A program made the position numbers and the translations under genes. The notes under the pieces were generated by a model. It did no database searches, was not told the origin of the DNA, and worked only from the letters and a program-made list of their open reading frames with translations. A stretch of DNA of 64,000 bases. Source: JBKECP01 sp047974765 (GTDB lineage: Bacteria > Pseudomonadota > Gammaproteobacteria > Pseudomonadales > Halieaceae). Each line of letters begins with the position of its first letter. Positions within the stretch are counted from its first letter, which is position 1. Shown one piece after another: positions 25,879 through 32,959 of this stretch. Where the stretch lies: the NCBI GenBank assembly GCA_047974765.1, contig JBKECP010000034.1:60512-124511 (forward strand), in the 5' to 3' direction.

Positions 25879-27606
25879 TTAAAGTTTGCCGTGAATGGGG
25901 GGTTCAGGATTGTGCTCTCTGCTGGCCAGGATATCGAAGTCACAACCCTCGTGGGCCTGGTTGACATTCTGGCTGAAGAACTTGCCCCAACCACGCTTGT
26001 AGTGCGGTTCCGGTGCAACCCAGGCCTGACGACGCTGTTCAATCACGCTGTCATCAACACACAGTGTAATGCTGCGTGCCGGCACATCGAGTTCAATTTC
26101 ATCGCCATCCTGAACCAGAGCCAACACACCACCGATAGCTGATTCCGGGCTGACATGCAGTATGCAGGTGCCAAAGCTGGTACCGCTCATGCGAGCATCA
26201 CTGATGCGAACAACATCCTGGATTCCCTGGTCAATCAGTTTTTTCGGCAGGGGCATCATGCCGTTTTCAGCCATGCCTGGTCCGCCCAGAGGGCCAACAT
26301 TGCGCAGCACCAGCACACTGTTTTCATCCACGGGCAGGTCAGGGCTGTGAATGCGTGCTGCCAGATCGTCGGCGTTTTCAAATACAACCGCCTTACCGCG
26401 ATGTTTAAGCAGGTGTTCGCTGGCGGCACTGGGTTTGATCACACAGCCATCAACAGCCAGATTGCCTTTCAGTACAGCCAGTGCCTGTGTTGCCACCGGG
26501 TTATCAATACTGCGAATGACATCGCTGTCTGCAATTTTTGCACCCTTGATATTTTCGCCCAATGTTTTCCCTGTAATAGTCATACAGTCCAGGTCCAGGT
26601 GGTCCGTCAACTGGGTCATCAGGGCACGCAGACCTCCGGCATCAGAAAAGTCCTGCATCAGGTAGTTGCCCGATGGCTGCACATTGGCCATAACCGGAAT
26701 TTGTCGCCCAATAGCGTCAAAATCTTCCAGTGTGAATTTGCTGCCCGCACGGCGGGCCACGGCAACCAGATGAATGGCCGCATTGGTTGAGCCGCCCAAT
26801 GAAACACTGATTTTGGCCGCATTGGTGACAGAGTTGTCAGTGATAATATCGCTGGGTTTCAGGTCTTCCCATACCATTTCTACAATTCTGCGGCCGGCCT
26901 GGGCCGCCAGCTGATGGCCTCTGGAGTCCATGGCGGGTACAGACGAGGCCCCCGGAATTGACATGCCCAGTGTTTCCGCCAAAGCGGTCATGGTAGAAGC
27001 GGTACCCATAACGTTACAGGTGCCTGGGGAGCTCCAGATTTTCTGTTCGATCTCCTTCCATTCATCCAGATCTATCCGGCCTGAAATCAGTTCGGGAGCC
27101 CAGCGGAAGGGGCCGGTTCCACTGCCAAAGCTTTCGCCGCCATGACGAGCTGACATAGTAAAACCTGCCGGACAGTATATAGCCGGGATATTCATGCTGA
27201 TGGCGCCCATTAGCAGGGCGGGTGTGGTTTTATCGCAACCACCGATCAGGATGGCACCATCGATTGGGTGACAGCGCAAAAGCTCCTCTGTTTCCATCGC
27301 CAGAAAGTTACGATAAAACATCGCTGCCGGTTTGACATAGCCTTCTGCCAGTGACATTGCCGGCATTTCGACAGGATAACCCCCTGCCTGCCAGACCCCT
27401 CGTTTTACCGCTTCGGCGCGGTCGCGCAAGTGCGCATGGCAAGGATTCATATCGCTCCAGGTGTTGATAATGCCAATAACCGGGCGACCTTCAAATTCTT
27501 CACGACTCAAACCTGCCTGCAAAACGTGGCTGGTGTGTTCAGTGGAGGACGGTGTACCACCGAACCAGCGTTTGCTTCTTAGTGTGTCGGGTGTTTTTTT
27601 GCTCAT
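25879..27606 (-). CDS. IlvD/Edd family sugar-acid dehydratase
   Basis: 575 residues. All [2Fe-2S] dehydratase marks are present: NTWSDMNPCHAHL, GGCDKTTPALLMG, SSPGTCNVMGTASTM and DARMSGTSFGTC. The length and these spellings match the L-arabinonate/D-xylonate dehydratase branch (about 575-595 residues), not biosynthetic IlvD (about 610), which has SGSIPV-type loops. It would remove water from an aldonic acid to give a 2-keto-3-deoxy acid. No sugar transporter or aldolase lies nearby, so the substrate is open. A single-gene transcript is likely. Confidence 0.8.
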   Translation of the reverse strand: MSKKTPDTLRSKRWFGGTPSSTEHTSHVLQAGLSREEFEGRPVIGIINTWSDMNPCHAHLRDRAEAVKRGVWQAGGYPVEMPAMSLAEGYVKPAAMFYRNFLAMETEELLRCHPIDGAILIGGCDKTTPALLMGAISMNIPAIYCPAGFTMSARHGGESFGSGTGPFRWAPELISGRIDLDEWKEIEQKIWSSPGTCNVMGTASTMTALAETLGMSIPGASSVPAMDSRGHQLAAQAGRRIVEMVWEDLKPSDIITDNSVTNAAKISVSLGGSTNAAIHLVAVARRAGSKFTLEDFDAIGRQIPVMANVQPSGNYLMQDFSDAGGLRALMTQLTDHLDLDCMTITGKTLGENIKGAKIADSDVIRSIDNPVATQALAVLKGNLAVDGCVIKPSAASEHLLKHRGKAVVFENADDLAARIHSPDLPVDENSVLVLRNVGPLGGPGMAENGMMPLPKKLIDQGIQDVVRISDARMSGTSFGTCILHVSPESAIGGVLALVQDGDEIELDVPARSITLCVDDSVIEQRRQAWVAPEPHYKRGWGKFFSQNVNQAHEGCDFDILASREHNPEPPIHGKL

Positions 27607-27904
27607 AGCGGCACCAGTTTATTATTTATTAATGGGAGTTTGACACTACGACTAACATCGTCGTGGTATCTGTCATTAAAGCGACAAAGGTATGGGGAAA
27701 CAAAACAAGCTCCAGCATCTGTGGTTTTTAACTTTCGCACCAATAATATTGGGCACTATTGTAGTGCATTGTGGCAATGATCTGGATCACTTATATGAAG
27801 ACATAAAAGTGATCGAATAAATCTGGAGACATTGAAGAGCGAATGTCTGTTTCTTGCTGTTTTATTTAAGCCCTTAAAATATAAGGGAATTTATAAGGCT
27901 CTTT
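27607..27904. other. Intergenic region upstream of the dehydratase
   Basis: About 300 bp without genes. It carries a perfect 8-bp inverted repeat GATCACTT/AAGTGATC at 27785-27814 with a 14-nt spacer, possibly an operator for the dehydratase gene though it is about 180 bp from its start. The right end holds one copy of the 8-bp repeat flanking the ISL3-type element. Confidence 0.4.
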
Positions 27905-28303
27905 GGCTCTTCTCCGCTCTTGTGAGTGAATATTAGGCCGCAAAATAGAACATTGAGTCCTTATCCGGAAGGGATGACTGCCTGATTTTTAAACGGCCCC
28001 ATGTTCATTGCGACAGCCTCTATTTTTCAGCGGTTTCTGCTGGAAGCTGCTTTAGAAATCCAGAGAAAATATCAGCCGTTCGGCCTGTTTCCAGGCCAAT
28101 TAAATGCCCGTTCTTCATGTCGTAAATAACCGTCATGTAATCGTGGCCTTTTGCCCTGGCCACTTCATCAACACCGAGGTACTTCAGACCAGTCAACTGT
28201 GTCGGGTCGAGCGCCGGAAGGGTTTCGGCCAGGTACGCCTTATATACCAACAGATTACGTGGGGATCGGCATCCTTTTTCACTCATAGGACCGGAGAAGA
28301 GTT
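27905..28303 (-). mobile_element. Internally deleted ISL3-family insertion element
   Basis: Near-perfect terminal inverted repeats of 24 bp (27907-27930 and 28278-28301, three mismatches; shared core CTCTTCTCCG and TGAGTGAA) enclose a short transposase fragment. Outside them the 8-bp sequence GGCTCTTT occurs in direct orientation on both sides (27897-27904 and 28304-28311). ISL3 elements are known to make 8-bp target duplications, so the ends look intact although the body is only about 400 bp, against about 1.4-2 kb for full elements. It cannot move by itself but could be mobilised by a related transposase. Confidence 0.75.
28020..28286 (-). pseudogene. ISL3-family transposase remnant
   Basis: An 88-residue frame starting inside the right inverted repeat (MSEKGCRSPRN). 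The segment LKYLGVDEVARAKGHDYMTV is the first catalytic-Asp block of the ISL3 DDE domain, and GLETGRTADIFSGFL follows as in the family. The zinc-ribbon/HTH N-terminal part (about 150 residues) and the rest of the catalytic domain (about 200 residues, with the remaining D and E) are missing. It is a deletion derivative, not active. Confidence 0.8.
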
Positions 28304-28437
28304 GGCTCTTTGCCTATTCCAGGATGTTTGATCCACGTGAGCAAACGGTTTACTTAATCGCAGGGTTAATGATTATAAACTTTGCTTGGTTATGTCTGGA
28401 CCAAACTCATGGCTTTGTTAAGTCTGACAGGATAAAG

Positions 28438-29046
28438 TCAATCGGCCTTATGTAACCAGCCCAGAATGCGGTCATTTTCAATTAACCAGCCATCAGTCTG
28501 CTGTTGGAGGCCGTAACGCTCACGACTGGCGGCAAAGGGACCGGGGTTTTGCTGGATAATCTCCACTTGAGCGTCGGCATGGTTCACGGCCGAGACAATG
28601 GCGACATGGCCATAGGGATTGACGATGGTGCTGCTGTAAACGAGCAGATCACCCACCGCTGGTAGCCGACCACTGCCGTTGCTGTACTGGATAAGGTTAC
28701 GCTGTTGATTGAGCGTCCCCGATGGCAGTCTTTTGTCGAAGAAGTCCTTGGCGTGGCCGTAGCTGTCTGGCATTTTGTGTTTCAGGTGCTGGTAGTAGTA
28801 GCGTTTTACAAATTCAACACACTGGTACTTCAGGCCAATATTGTAGCCATCGGGAGCGAGGTGGCGTTCACTGACATGGCCCACCCGGCCGTTGTAGTAG
28901 ACCTCGACACCGTGCAGGGAATCCAGCACATCACCAATCTGGTGGGCTGAGTTCGGGTTGCCATCTTTGGCGAGAAAGAAATAGGCGGTGGCTGCGCTGG
29001 TGGCAATCAGCAGAAACAAAGCAAGTACAAGCGCAACTCTTTTCAT
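28438..29046 (-). CDS. CHAP-domain cysteine amidase/peptidase, membrane-anchored
   Basis: 202 residues. An N-terminal hydrophobic helix (about 4-25) is a signal anchor. The CHAP/NlpC-type fold follows: the nucleophile Cys is in LKYQCVEFVKRYYY (Cys 76) and the His in YGHVAIVSAV (near 146), with GDLLVY between. It most resembles the amidase half of glutathionylspermidine synthetase/amidase, but as a stand-alone periplasmic protein it may cleave peptidoglycan peptides instead. Stand-alone gene between the ISL3 remnant and tRNA-Thr. Confidence 0.78.
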   Translation of the reverse strand: MKRVALVLALFLLIATSAATAYFFLAKDGNPNSAHQIGDVLDSLHGVEVYYNGRVGHVSERHLAPDGYNIGLKYQCVEFVKRYYYQHLKHKMPDSYGHAKDFFDKRLPSGTLNQQRNLIQYSNGSGRLPAVGDLLVYSSTIVNPYGHVAIVSAVNHADAQVEIIQQNPGPFAASRERYGLQQQTDGWLIENDRILGWLHKAD

Positions 29047-29101
29047 CCTGACTTATTTGCTCCATGCGTCGACTGTGTGGCTGGCACAGCCCCTTTGAAA
29101 A

Positions 29102-29177
29102 TGGTGCCGGAGATAGGAGTCGAACCTACGACCTTCGCATTACGAATGCGCTGCTCTACCAACTAAGCTACACCGGC
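29102..29177 (-). tRNA. tRNA-Thr (anticodon CGU)
   Basis: A 76-nt cloverleaf including an encoded CCA. The anticodon arm GCGCATTCGTAATGCG presents CGU; the T arm carries GGTTCGACTCC and the D arm AGCTTAGTTGGTAGAGC. The acceptor stem GCCGGTG pairs with CTCCGGC except for one U-U mismatch. CGU reads ACG threonine codons. A mobile-type region (RAYT) follows immediately. Confidence 0.95.
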
Positions 29178-29264
29178 ATGGCGGCGCATGGTAGCGTATT
29201 TGAGGGGCTTGTGCACAGTATTCTGACCTGGCTCGCCGTCAGGGTGGGGGAGTACGGGGGAGAG

Positions 29265-29302
29265 GGGAGTACAGGACAGGCACGGGAGTACAGGACAGAC
29301 AC
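29265..29302. repeat. 19-bp tandem repeat at the left flank of the RAYT gene
   Basis: GGGAGTACAGGACAGGCAC (29265-29283) is repeated with one change at 29284-29302. It ends in GGACAGACACCC, whose inverted counterpart GGGTGCCTGTCC stands at 30531-30542 beyond the start side of the transposase gene, so these motifs may mark the ends of the RAYT unit. Confidence 0.65.
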
Positions 29303-29500
29303 CCAGCTGCCTAATCGGATATTTGCATGTGTCCAACCCATAAGCGATGGCAGGAAAATAACAACTTTTCTATACGGGGTAGCTGAAACAGTCTCTACGG
29401 AATGTGTTTCTGACCGAAATTGATTACGCGGGAATGACCAGACTAAAAAAGTCCTTTCATCATCAGAGTCTGAAAAGGAAAAGTAAGCAGGAAGATACTT

Positions 29501-30442
29501 TCAGGCCACTTTTCTAAATCGTCGATGATACAACTGCTCAAACTGCTGCGTACCGGCAAGCCATTCCTCAACTTCGGTGTGCAGGCGCTCAAAGATAGGT
29601 GGCAAACTGCCGGGTATCGAACCGTGTTTGTCGGCTCGCATTTGCCGTCCGCTCCAGTCGACAAGTTTTGTGTAACTGCTGGCAGTACAGGGAATGTATA
29701 GTTTTGAAGAATAGCTGTTTGAAGATTCAAAGCCAAACAGTGGTTTTATTGGAAACTGTTCAAAGCTGTGGGAATAATGCTTGCGAAGTGCCTTTTGAAT
29801 TTTCCGGTTAATTGCGGGCCTGAGGCGCACTTGCAGGCTGGTGTAGTTGGAATCCTCTGGCGTATCGGCGATGCCGGCTCGAATGGGATTTAAGTCTACA
29901 TAGGCCATACAGGTCAGCAGGGCCTCATCGTTAAGCAGCGCCTGGGATTTGAAGCGAGCTTCCCAGAAATGTCCCGTACACTCATCTTCGGCATTAGCCT
30001 TGCGGGCGATGGGTTCGTTGAGGCACTTCATAAACCAGCTGAGATCTTCCAGCCTGGCTCGCCAGACGGCGGCTGTTTCAGAAAGAGTTTTCTGTTGTAT
30101 CTCACTGAGAGCATCACCAGCGAGAAACTGCTGCGCCAGCAGAGGGCCCTTGTGCAGCTGTAGCCAGCGCGAGATAACCTCCCTGTCGGACCAGTCTTTG
30201 CTGGAGTTGAGGTGCAACACCAGGTGGTAGTGGTTGCTCATAACAGCATAGGCGCATATATCGATAGCAAAGATTGAGGTAAGCCAGTGCAGTTGCTCAA
30301 CTACCCACTGCCGACGGTGCTCGTAGGATTTTCCAGAGAGTTTATCCTGCCCACACAGAAAGGCTCGGCGTACACAGCGGGCCATACAGTGATAGTAGGG
30401 TGTATCGCTTTTACTGATTTGTTGTTTGCGTGGTTTGGTCAT
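29501..30442 (-). CDS. REP-associated tyrosine transposase (RAYT, Y1_Tnp superfamily)
   Basis: 313 residues. The HUH motif is NHYHLVLHL (His 71, His 73), preceded by CAYAVMS, and the catalytic Tyr is probably in MAYVDLNPIRAG. The start TPYYHCMARCVRRAFLCG is typical of the long RAYT group common in marine gammaproteobacteria. These single-copy domesticated-looking transposases act on short hairpin repeats rather than moving as classical insertion sequences. Inverted GGACAGRCACCC motifs lie on both sides. The gene looks intact. Confidence 0.85.
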   Translation of the reverse strand: MTKPRKQQISKSDTPYYHCMARCVRRAFLCGQDKLSGKSYEHRRQWVVEQLHWLTSIFAIDICAYAVMSNHYHLVLHLNSSKDWSDREVISRWLQLHKGPLLAQQFLAGDALSEIQQKTLSETAAVWRARLEDLSWFMKCLNEPIARKANAEDECTGHFWEARFKSQALLNDEALLTCMAYVDLNPIRAGIADTPEDSNYTSLQVRLRPAINRKIQKALRKHYSHSFEQFPIKPLFGFESSNSYSSKLYIPCTASSYTKLVDWSGRQMRADKHGSIPGSLPPIFERLHTEVEEWLAGTQQFEQLYHRRFRKVA

Positions 30443-30558
30443 TGCGGAAACAGGTTGATTGAACAGGGCAGGTACAGCTTCAGCTGTTGCAGATTGATTT
30501 TCAATATATTGACTGAATTTGGTAGAAAAAGGGTGCCTGTCCCTATTTGGGGAAAGGC

Positions 30559-31518
30559 TTATTTCTCTGCTCCGGCTTCCTTATTGGAGAATTTCGCTAG
30601 TAAAAAGACGCCCAGGCCAATGAGCAGGCCGCCGACTGCGAGCCCGTGGGGAAGCTCTTCACCCAGCAGATAGACGGCGATAGGAATGCCGAAGGTGGCG
30701 CCAATGGCGCCGAGCAGGCTCAGGAATACGGGCCCGCCGTTGTTTTGCAGGATGAACAGAAGCAGAAACTGACCGGCGAAAACCATGCTCTGCACGCCAG
30801 TCAATATAAGCGCTTCCCGGGAAAATGAAAGCAGATTGAGCGGCAGGCCCCAGGCCAGTGCGGCTACTCCGAGCATGGCGGTGGCCGCTGCCACCATGCC
30901 GGGCGCCAGTGCCTGTGCAGACAGCCCCGCGGGCCAGCGCGCACTGCGGTAAATATTGCCGGCAGCCAGTAGCGCCGGGCCGAGGGCGGTCAGTGCGAGC
31001 CAAGCTATGGCTACATCCTCAGTGTCCACCTTTCTGAATGCCAGCCAGGCTGCGCCAGTCATTGCGGCCATAACACCGAGGCAGCGCCCGCGATCAAACT
31101 GCTCCATGCCGAAGGCGAGGGCGGCGATATAGGTCAGTATGGGCGGCAGGCTGATGACCAGAGCAACAAAGCCTGCGCCGATATGGGGAATGGCGGAAAA
31201 GAAGATCAGATTGGAGCCGGCTACCGACAGCAAGCCCGAAACAAGAAAATAAGTCAGGTTTTGCCTGTTGATGGGCGCAAGGGATTTTTGGGCCCGGGTA
31301 TAGAGGTAGAGCACCAGTGTTGCGCCGGCCAGTGACCACACGAGAAAGGGCAGGGGGGCGAGCCCCATGGTAGCGGCCTGCTTGGCAAGGCTGGTGGACA
31401 GAGCCAGCAGGAAGCCGGCGCCGATCAGACTGGCCAGTGCCTTTCTCTGCCGACCTGTTGCTACCTTGCTATTTGTGACCACAATATTTACTGGCGTGCC
31501 GGGGTGTAAGTCACTCAT
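30559..31518 (-). CDS. DMT superfamily (EamA-type) transporter
   Basis: 319 residues with ten predicted membrane helices in two EamA repeats; the second half ends GVFLLAKFSNKEAG. A polar ~25-residue N-terminal lead precedes helix one. The family exports or imports amino acids, nucleotides or other small metabolites; the substrate cannot be read from sequence. The gene is downstream of the rtcB operon in the same direction but separated from it by two terminator hairpins and about 140 bp. Confidence 0.82.
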   Translation of the reverse strand: MSDLHPGTPVNIVVTNSKVATGRQRKALASLIGAGFLLALSTSLAKQAATMGLAPLPFLVWSLAGATLVLYLYTRAQKSLAPINRQNLTYFLVSGLLSVAGSNLIFFSAIPHIGAGFVALVISLPPILTYIAALAFGMEQFDRGRCLGVMAAMTGAAWLAFRKVDTEDVAIAWLALTALGPALLAAGNIYRSARWPAGLSAQALAPGMVAAATAMLGVAALAWGLPLNLLSFSREALILTGVQSMVFAGQFLLLFILQNNGGPVFLSLLGAIGATFGIPIAVYLLGEELPHGLAVGGLLIGLGVFLLAKFSNKEAGAEK

Positions 31519-31647
31519 ATCGCTGTCCCCAATGTGGGTGTTGACGGGGCAGCAGATTCAAGTCTGCGATATATCATTGGCGGGTCTCTTTGAGGCTGCC
31601 CTGATTCAGCCCACAGTTTAACGCTGAAATTGCGGCAGCATGTGTTT

Positions 31648-31668
31648 AAAAACCAGCATTTTATGCTG
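31648..31668 (-). terminator. Intrinsic terminator at the stop codon of the 73-aa gene
   Basis: On the minus strand CAGCAT-AAA-ATGCTG (31668-31654) is followed by G and TTTTT. It overlaps the TAA of the small basic gene and would end any transcript that passed the earlier hairpin. Confidence 0.65.
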
Positions 31669-31882
31669 ATCTGCTTATCCATGTCTGTGTCAGCGCCAGT
31701 ACAAGGCGGGGGTCTGGGCATGAAAAAGGCCGGTCAGGCCGGCCTTCTCTCAATTGGCGCTGAAGCGCCTGTTTGTGGTTCTTGCGTTTGGCTTTGGTGC
31801 TTTTTTCATGCACTCCGCCTTTGCGCAAGATGGGCGCTCGGGCCACAGGGTTGCGAATACTTCGCCTGCTTTTACGAGGCAT
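31661..31882 (-). CDS. Small basic protein with ORF-internal terminator (ArfA-like arrangement)
   Basis: 73 residues from ATG at 31882, with GGAGG 9 nt upstream and an 11-bp overlap with the preceding gene. The first ~50 residues are very basic (MPRKSRRSIRNPVAR, ILRKGGVHEKSTKAKRK); the tail LVLALTQTW is hydrophobic. A GC-rich hairpin plus T-run lies inside the frame around codons 46-53, so most transcripts should end before the stop codon. This is the known plan of arfA, the tmRNA-backup ribosome-rescue gene (72 residues in E. coli), which is also basic with a destabilising hydrophobic tail. Sequence similarity to ArfA is only slight (P-x-x-R-x-x-x-V-x-x-K pattern), so the function is inferred. 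Confidence 0.6.
   Translation of the reverse strand: MPRKSRRSIRNPVARAPILRKGGVHEKSTKAKRKNHKQALQRQLREGRPDRPFSCPDPRLVLALTQTWISRSA
31723..31746 (-). terminator. Terminator-like hairpin inside the small basic gene
   Basis: On the minus strand AAGGCCGG-CCTGA-CCGGCCTT followed directly by TTT gives an 8-bp GC-rich stem with a five-T run. It sits upstream of the stop codon of the 73-codon frame and would yield non-stop mRNA. Confidence 0.7.
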
Positions 31883-32834
31883 ATCTTGTTTCCTCCATGT
31901 TATTAAAATCCAGATAAAACCACTGGACATCTTTTTTCTTCTGAAAGCGTTTGATTTTTTTCTTTACAAAGCGCTCGTCCGCTAAAAAACCGGGTGTCTG
32001 GTTGGTCAGACGAAAACCAAATTGCCGGGGCAGCTTGCTGTACAGAGACCGGGGTGGCTGTGACCATTGGCCAATGTTTTTCATGGCTACACCCGTTTCG
32101 TGTTCATACATATAGACCCGTTTGATGCCCAGCTGACAGCGAATAAATTCCAAAGCCGAGCACAGCATGGCTTCATGCCAGATGGGCAATAATGGCTTGA
32201 TGTATTTCTCTACATAACGATCCAGCGATGCCCAGCTCACAAAGCCATGTGTTTCTGCCTGTTCCTGCTTTGTCGGCTCCGATAAATACTGGTGCCAATA
32301 CATGACTTTTCTGAGCCAGTCGTTTTGCACTTCTTCAATCAGCACTTCGGACATGTCGTCTGATATGTCCAGGCGAGCCCAGGCCATGGTTTGTCTGTGG
32401 GTATTAATCGGATGCCCAAAGCACTTGAATTGATCGCCATCTGACGATGATACCTGCCTGACCAGACGGGTATGGCCGGCTGGAAAATTCAATTGCAATA
32501 CCAGATTATGACCCTTGCGACAGGTTTGTTGCCATGCTGGCGAGTTGCCGCCCCATGAATCCATGCTCAAAGTGAAGTGATGAACTTGTGTTGGCCACAA
32601 TGAATCCACCATCGAGGGTGAAATCTGCTTGCCACCACAGTTTGCCAGCCATTGCCGGATAAGCGGTTTTTGTAGCAAGTGTGCTACCGGGCTATTCCGT
32701 ATTGCCTGTACCGTGGTTTTTTCCCGGGCACACTGCTTGAGTAAAAACAAACAGTATTTATCCTTGAAGTAGTGCACCACCGTTTTCTCATCAGCTAAGC
32801 AATACAATAATTCGTCGAGTAATTTCTTGTTCAT
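31872..32834 (-). CDS. Uncharacterised protein with EEVQNDW motif, in rtcB operon
   Basis: 320 residues from ATG at 32834 (AGGAT upstream); the frame opens at 32891 but that start has a poor site. The N-terminal third is helical (LLDELLYCLADEKTVVHYF). Around 167-173 comes LIEEVQNDW, a spelling like the E-[IV]-Q-S-D-W motif seen in large polyvalent proteins of phages and plasmids, and further on a run ending RSLYSKLPRQFGF, again like that group. No signal peptide or membrane segment. It follows rtcB by 125 bp and overlaps the small basic gene, so all three look like one operon. Function unknown; a nucleic-acid-linked role is suggested only by context. Confidence 0.7.
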   Translation of the reverse strand: MNKKLLDELLYCLADEKTVVHYFKDKYCLFLLKQCAREKTTVQAIRNSPVAHLLQKPLIRQWLANCGGKQISPSMVDSLWPTQVHHFTLSMDSWGGNSPAWQQTCRKGHNLVLQLNFPAGHTRLVRQVSSSDGDQFKCFGHPINTHRQTMAWARLDISDDMSEVLIEEVQNDWLRKVMYWHQYLSEPTKQEQAETHGFVSWASLDRYVEKYIKPLLPIWHEAMLCSALEFIRCQLGIKRVYMYEHETGVAMKNIGQWSQPPRSLYSKLPRQFGFRLTNQTPGFLADERFVKKKIKRFQKKKDVQWFYLDFNNMEETRYAS

Positions 32835-32959
32835 GGCAATATCCTGAGCATCTTTTATATCGCAGTTTTTTTGTATTTTTTTCAATTTCATTTGTGGAAA
32901 CAGGTTTCATTTTTCTCAACTCCTGATAAGCCCCGGCCGGACCGAGGCGGATTTTCTGT

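Noticed and set aside
26155..26790. 211-codon plus-strand frame opposite the dehydratase gene
   Set aside because: Shadow frame of a conserved enzyme.
29064..29423. 119-codon plus-strand frame over tRNA-Thr (contains DRSRTYDLRITNALLYQ)
   Set aside because: It is the antisense translation of the tRNA, a well-known spurious ORF type in databases.
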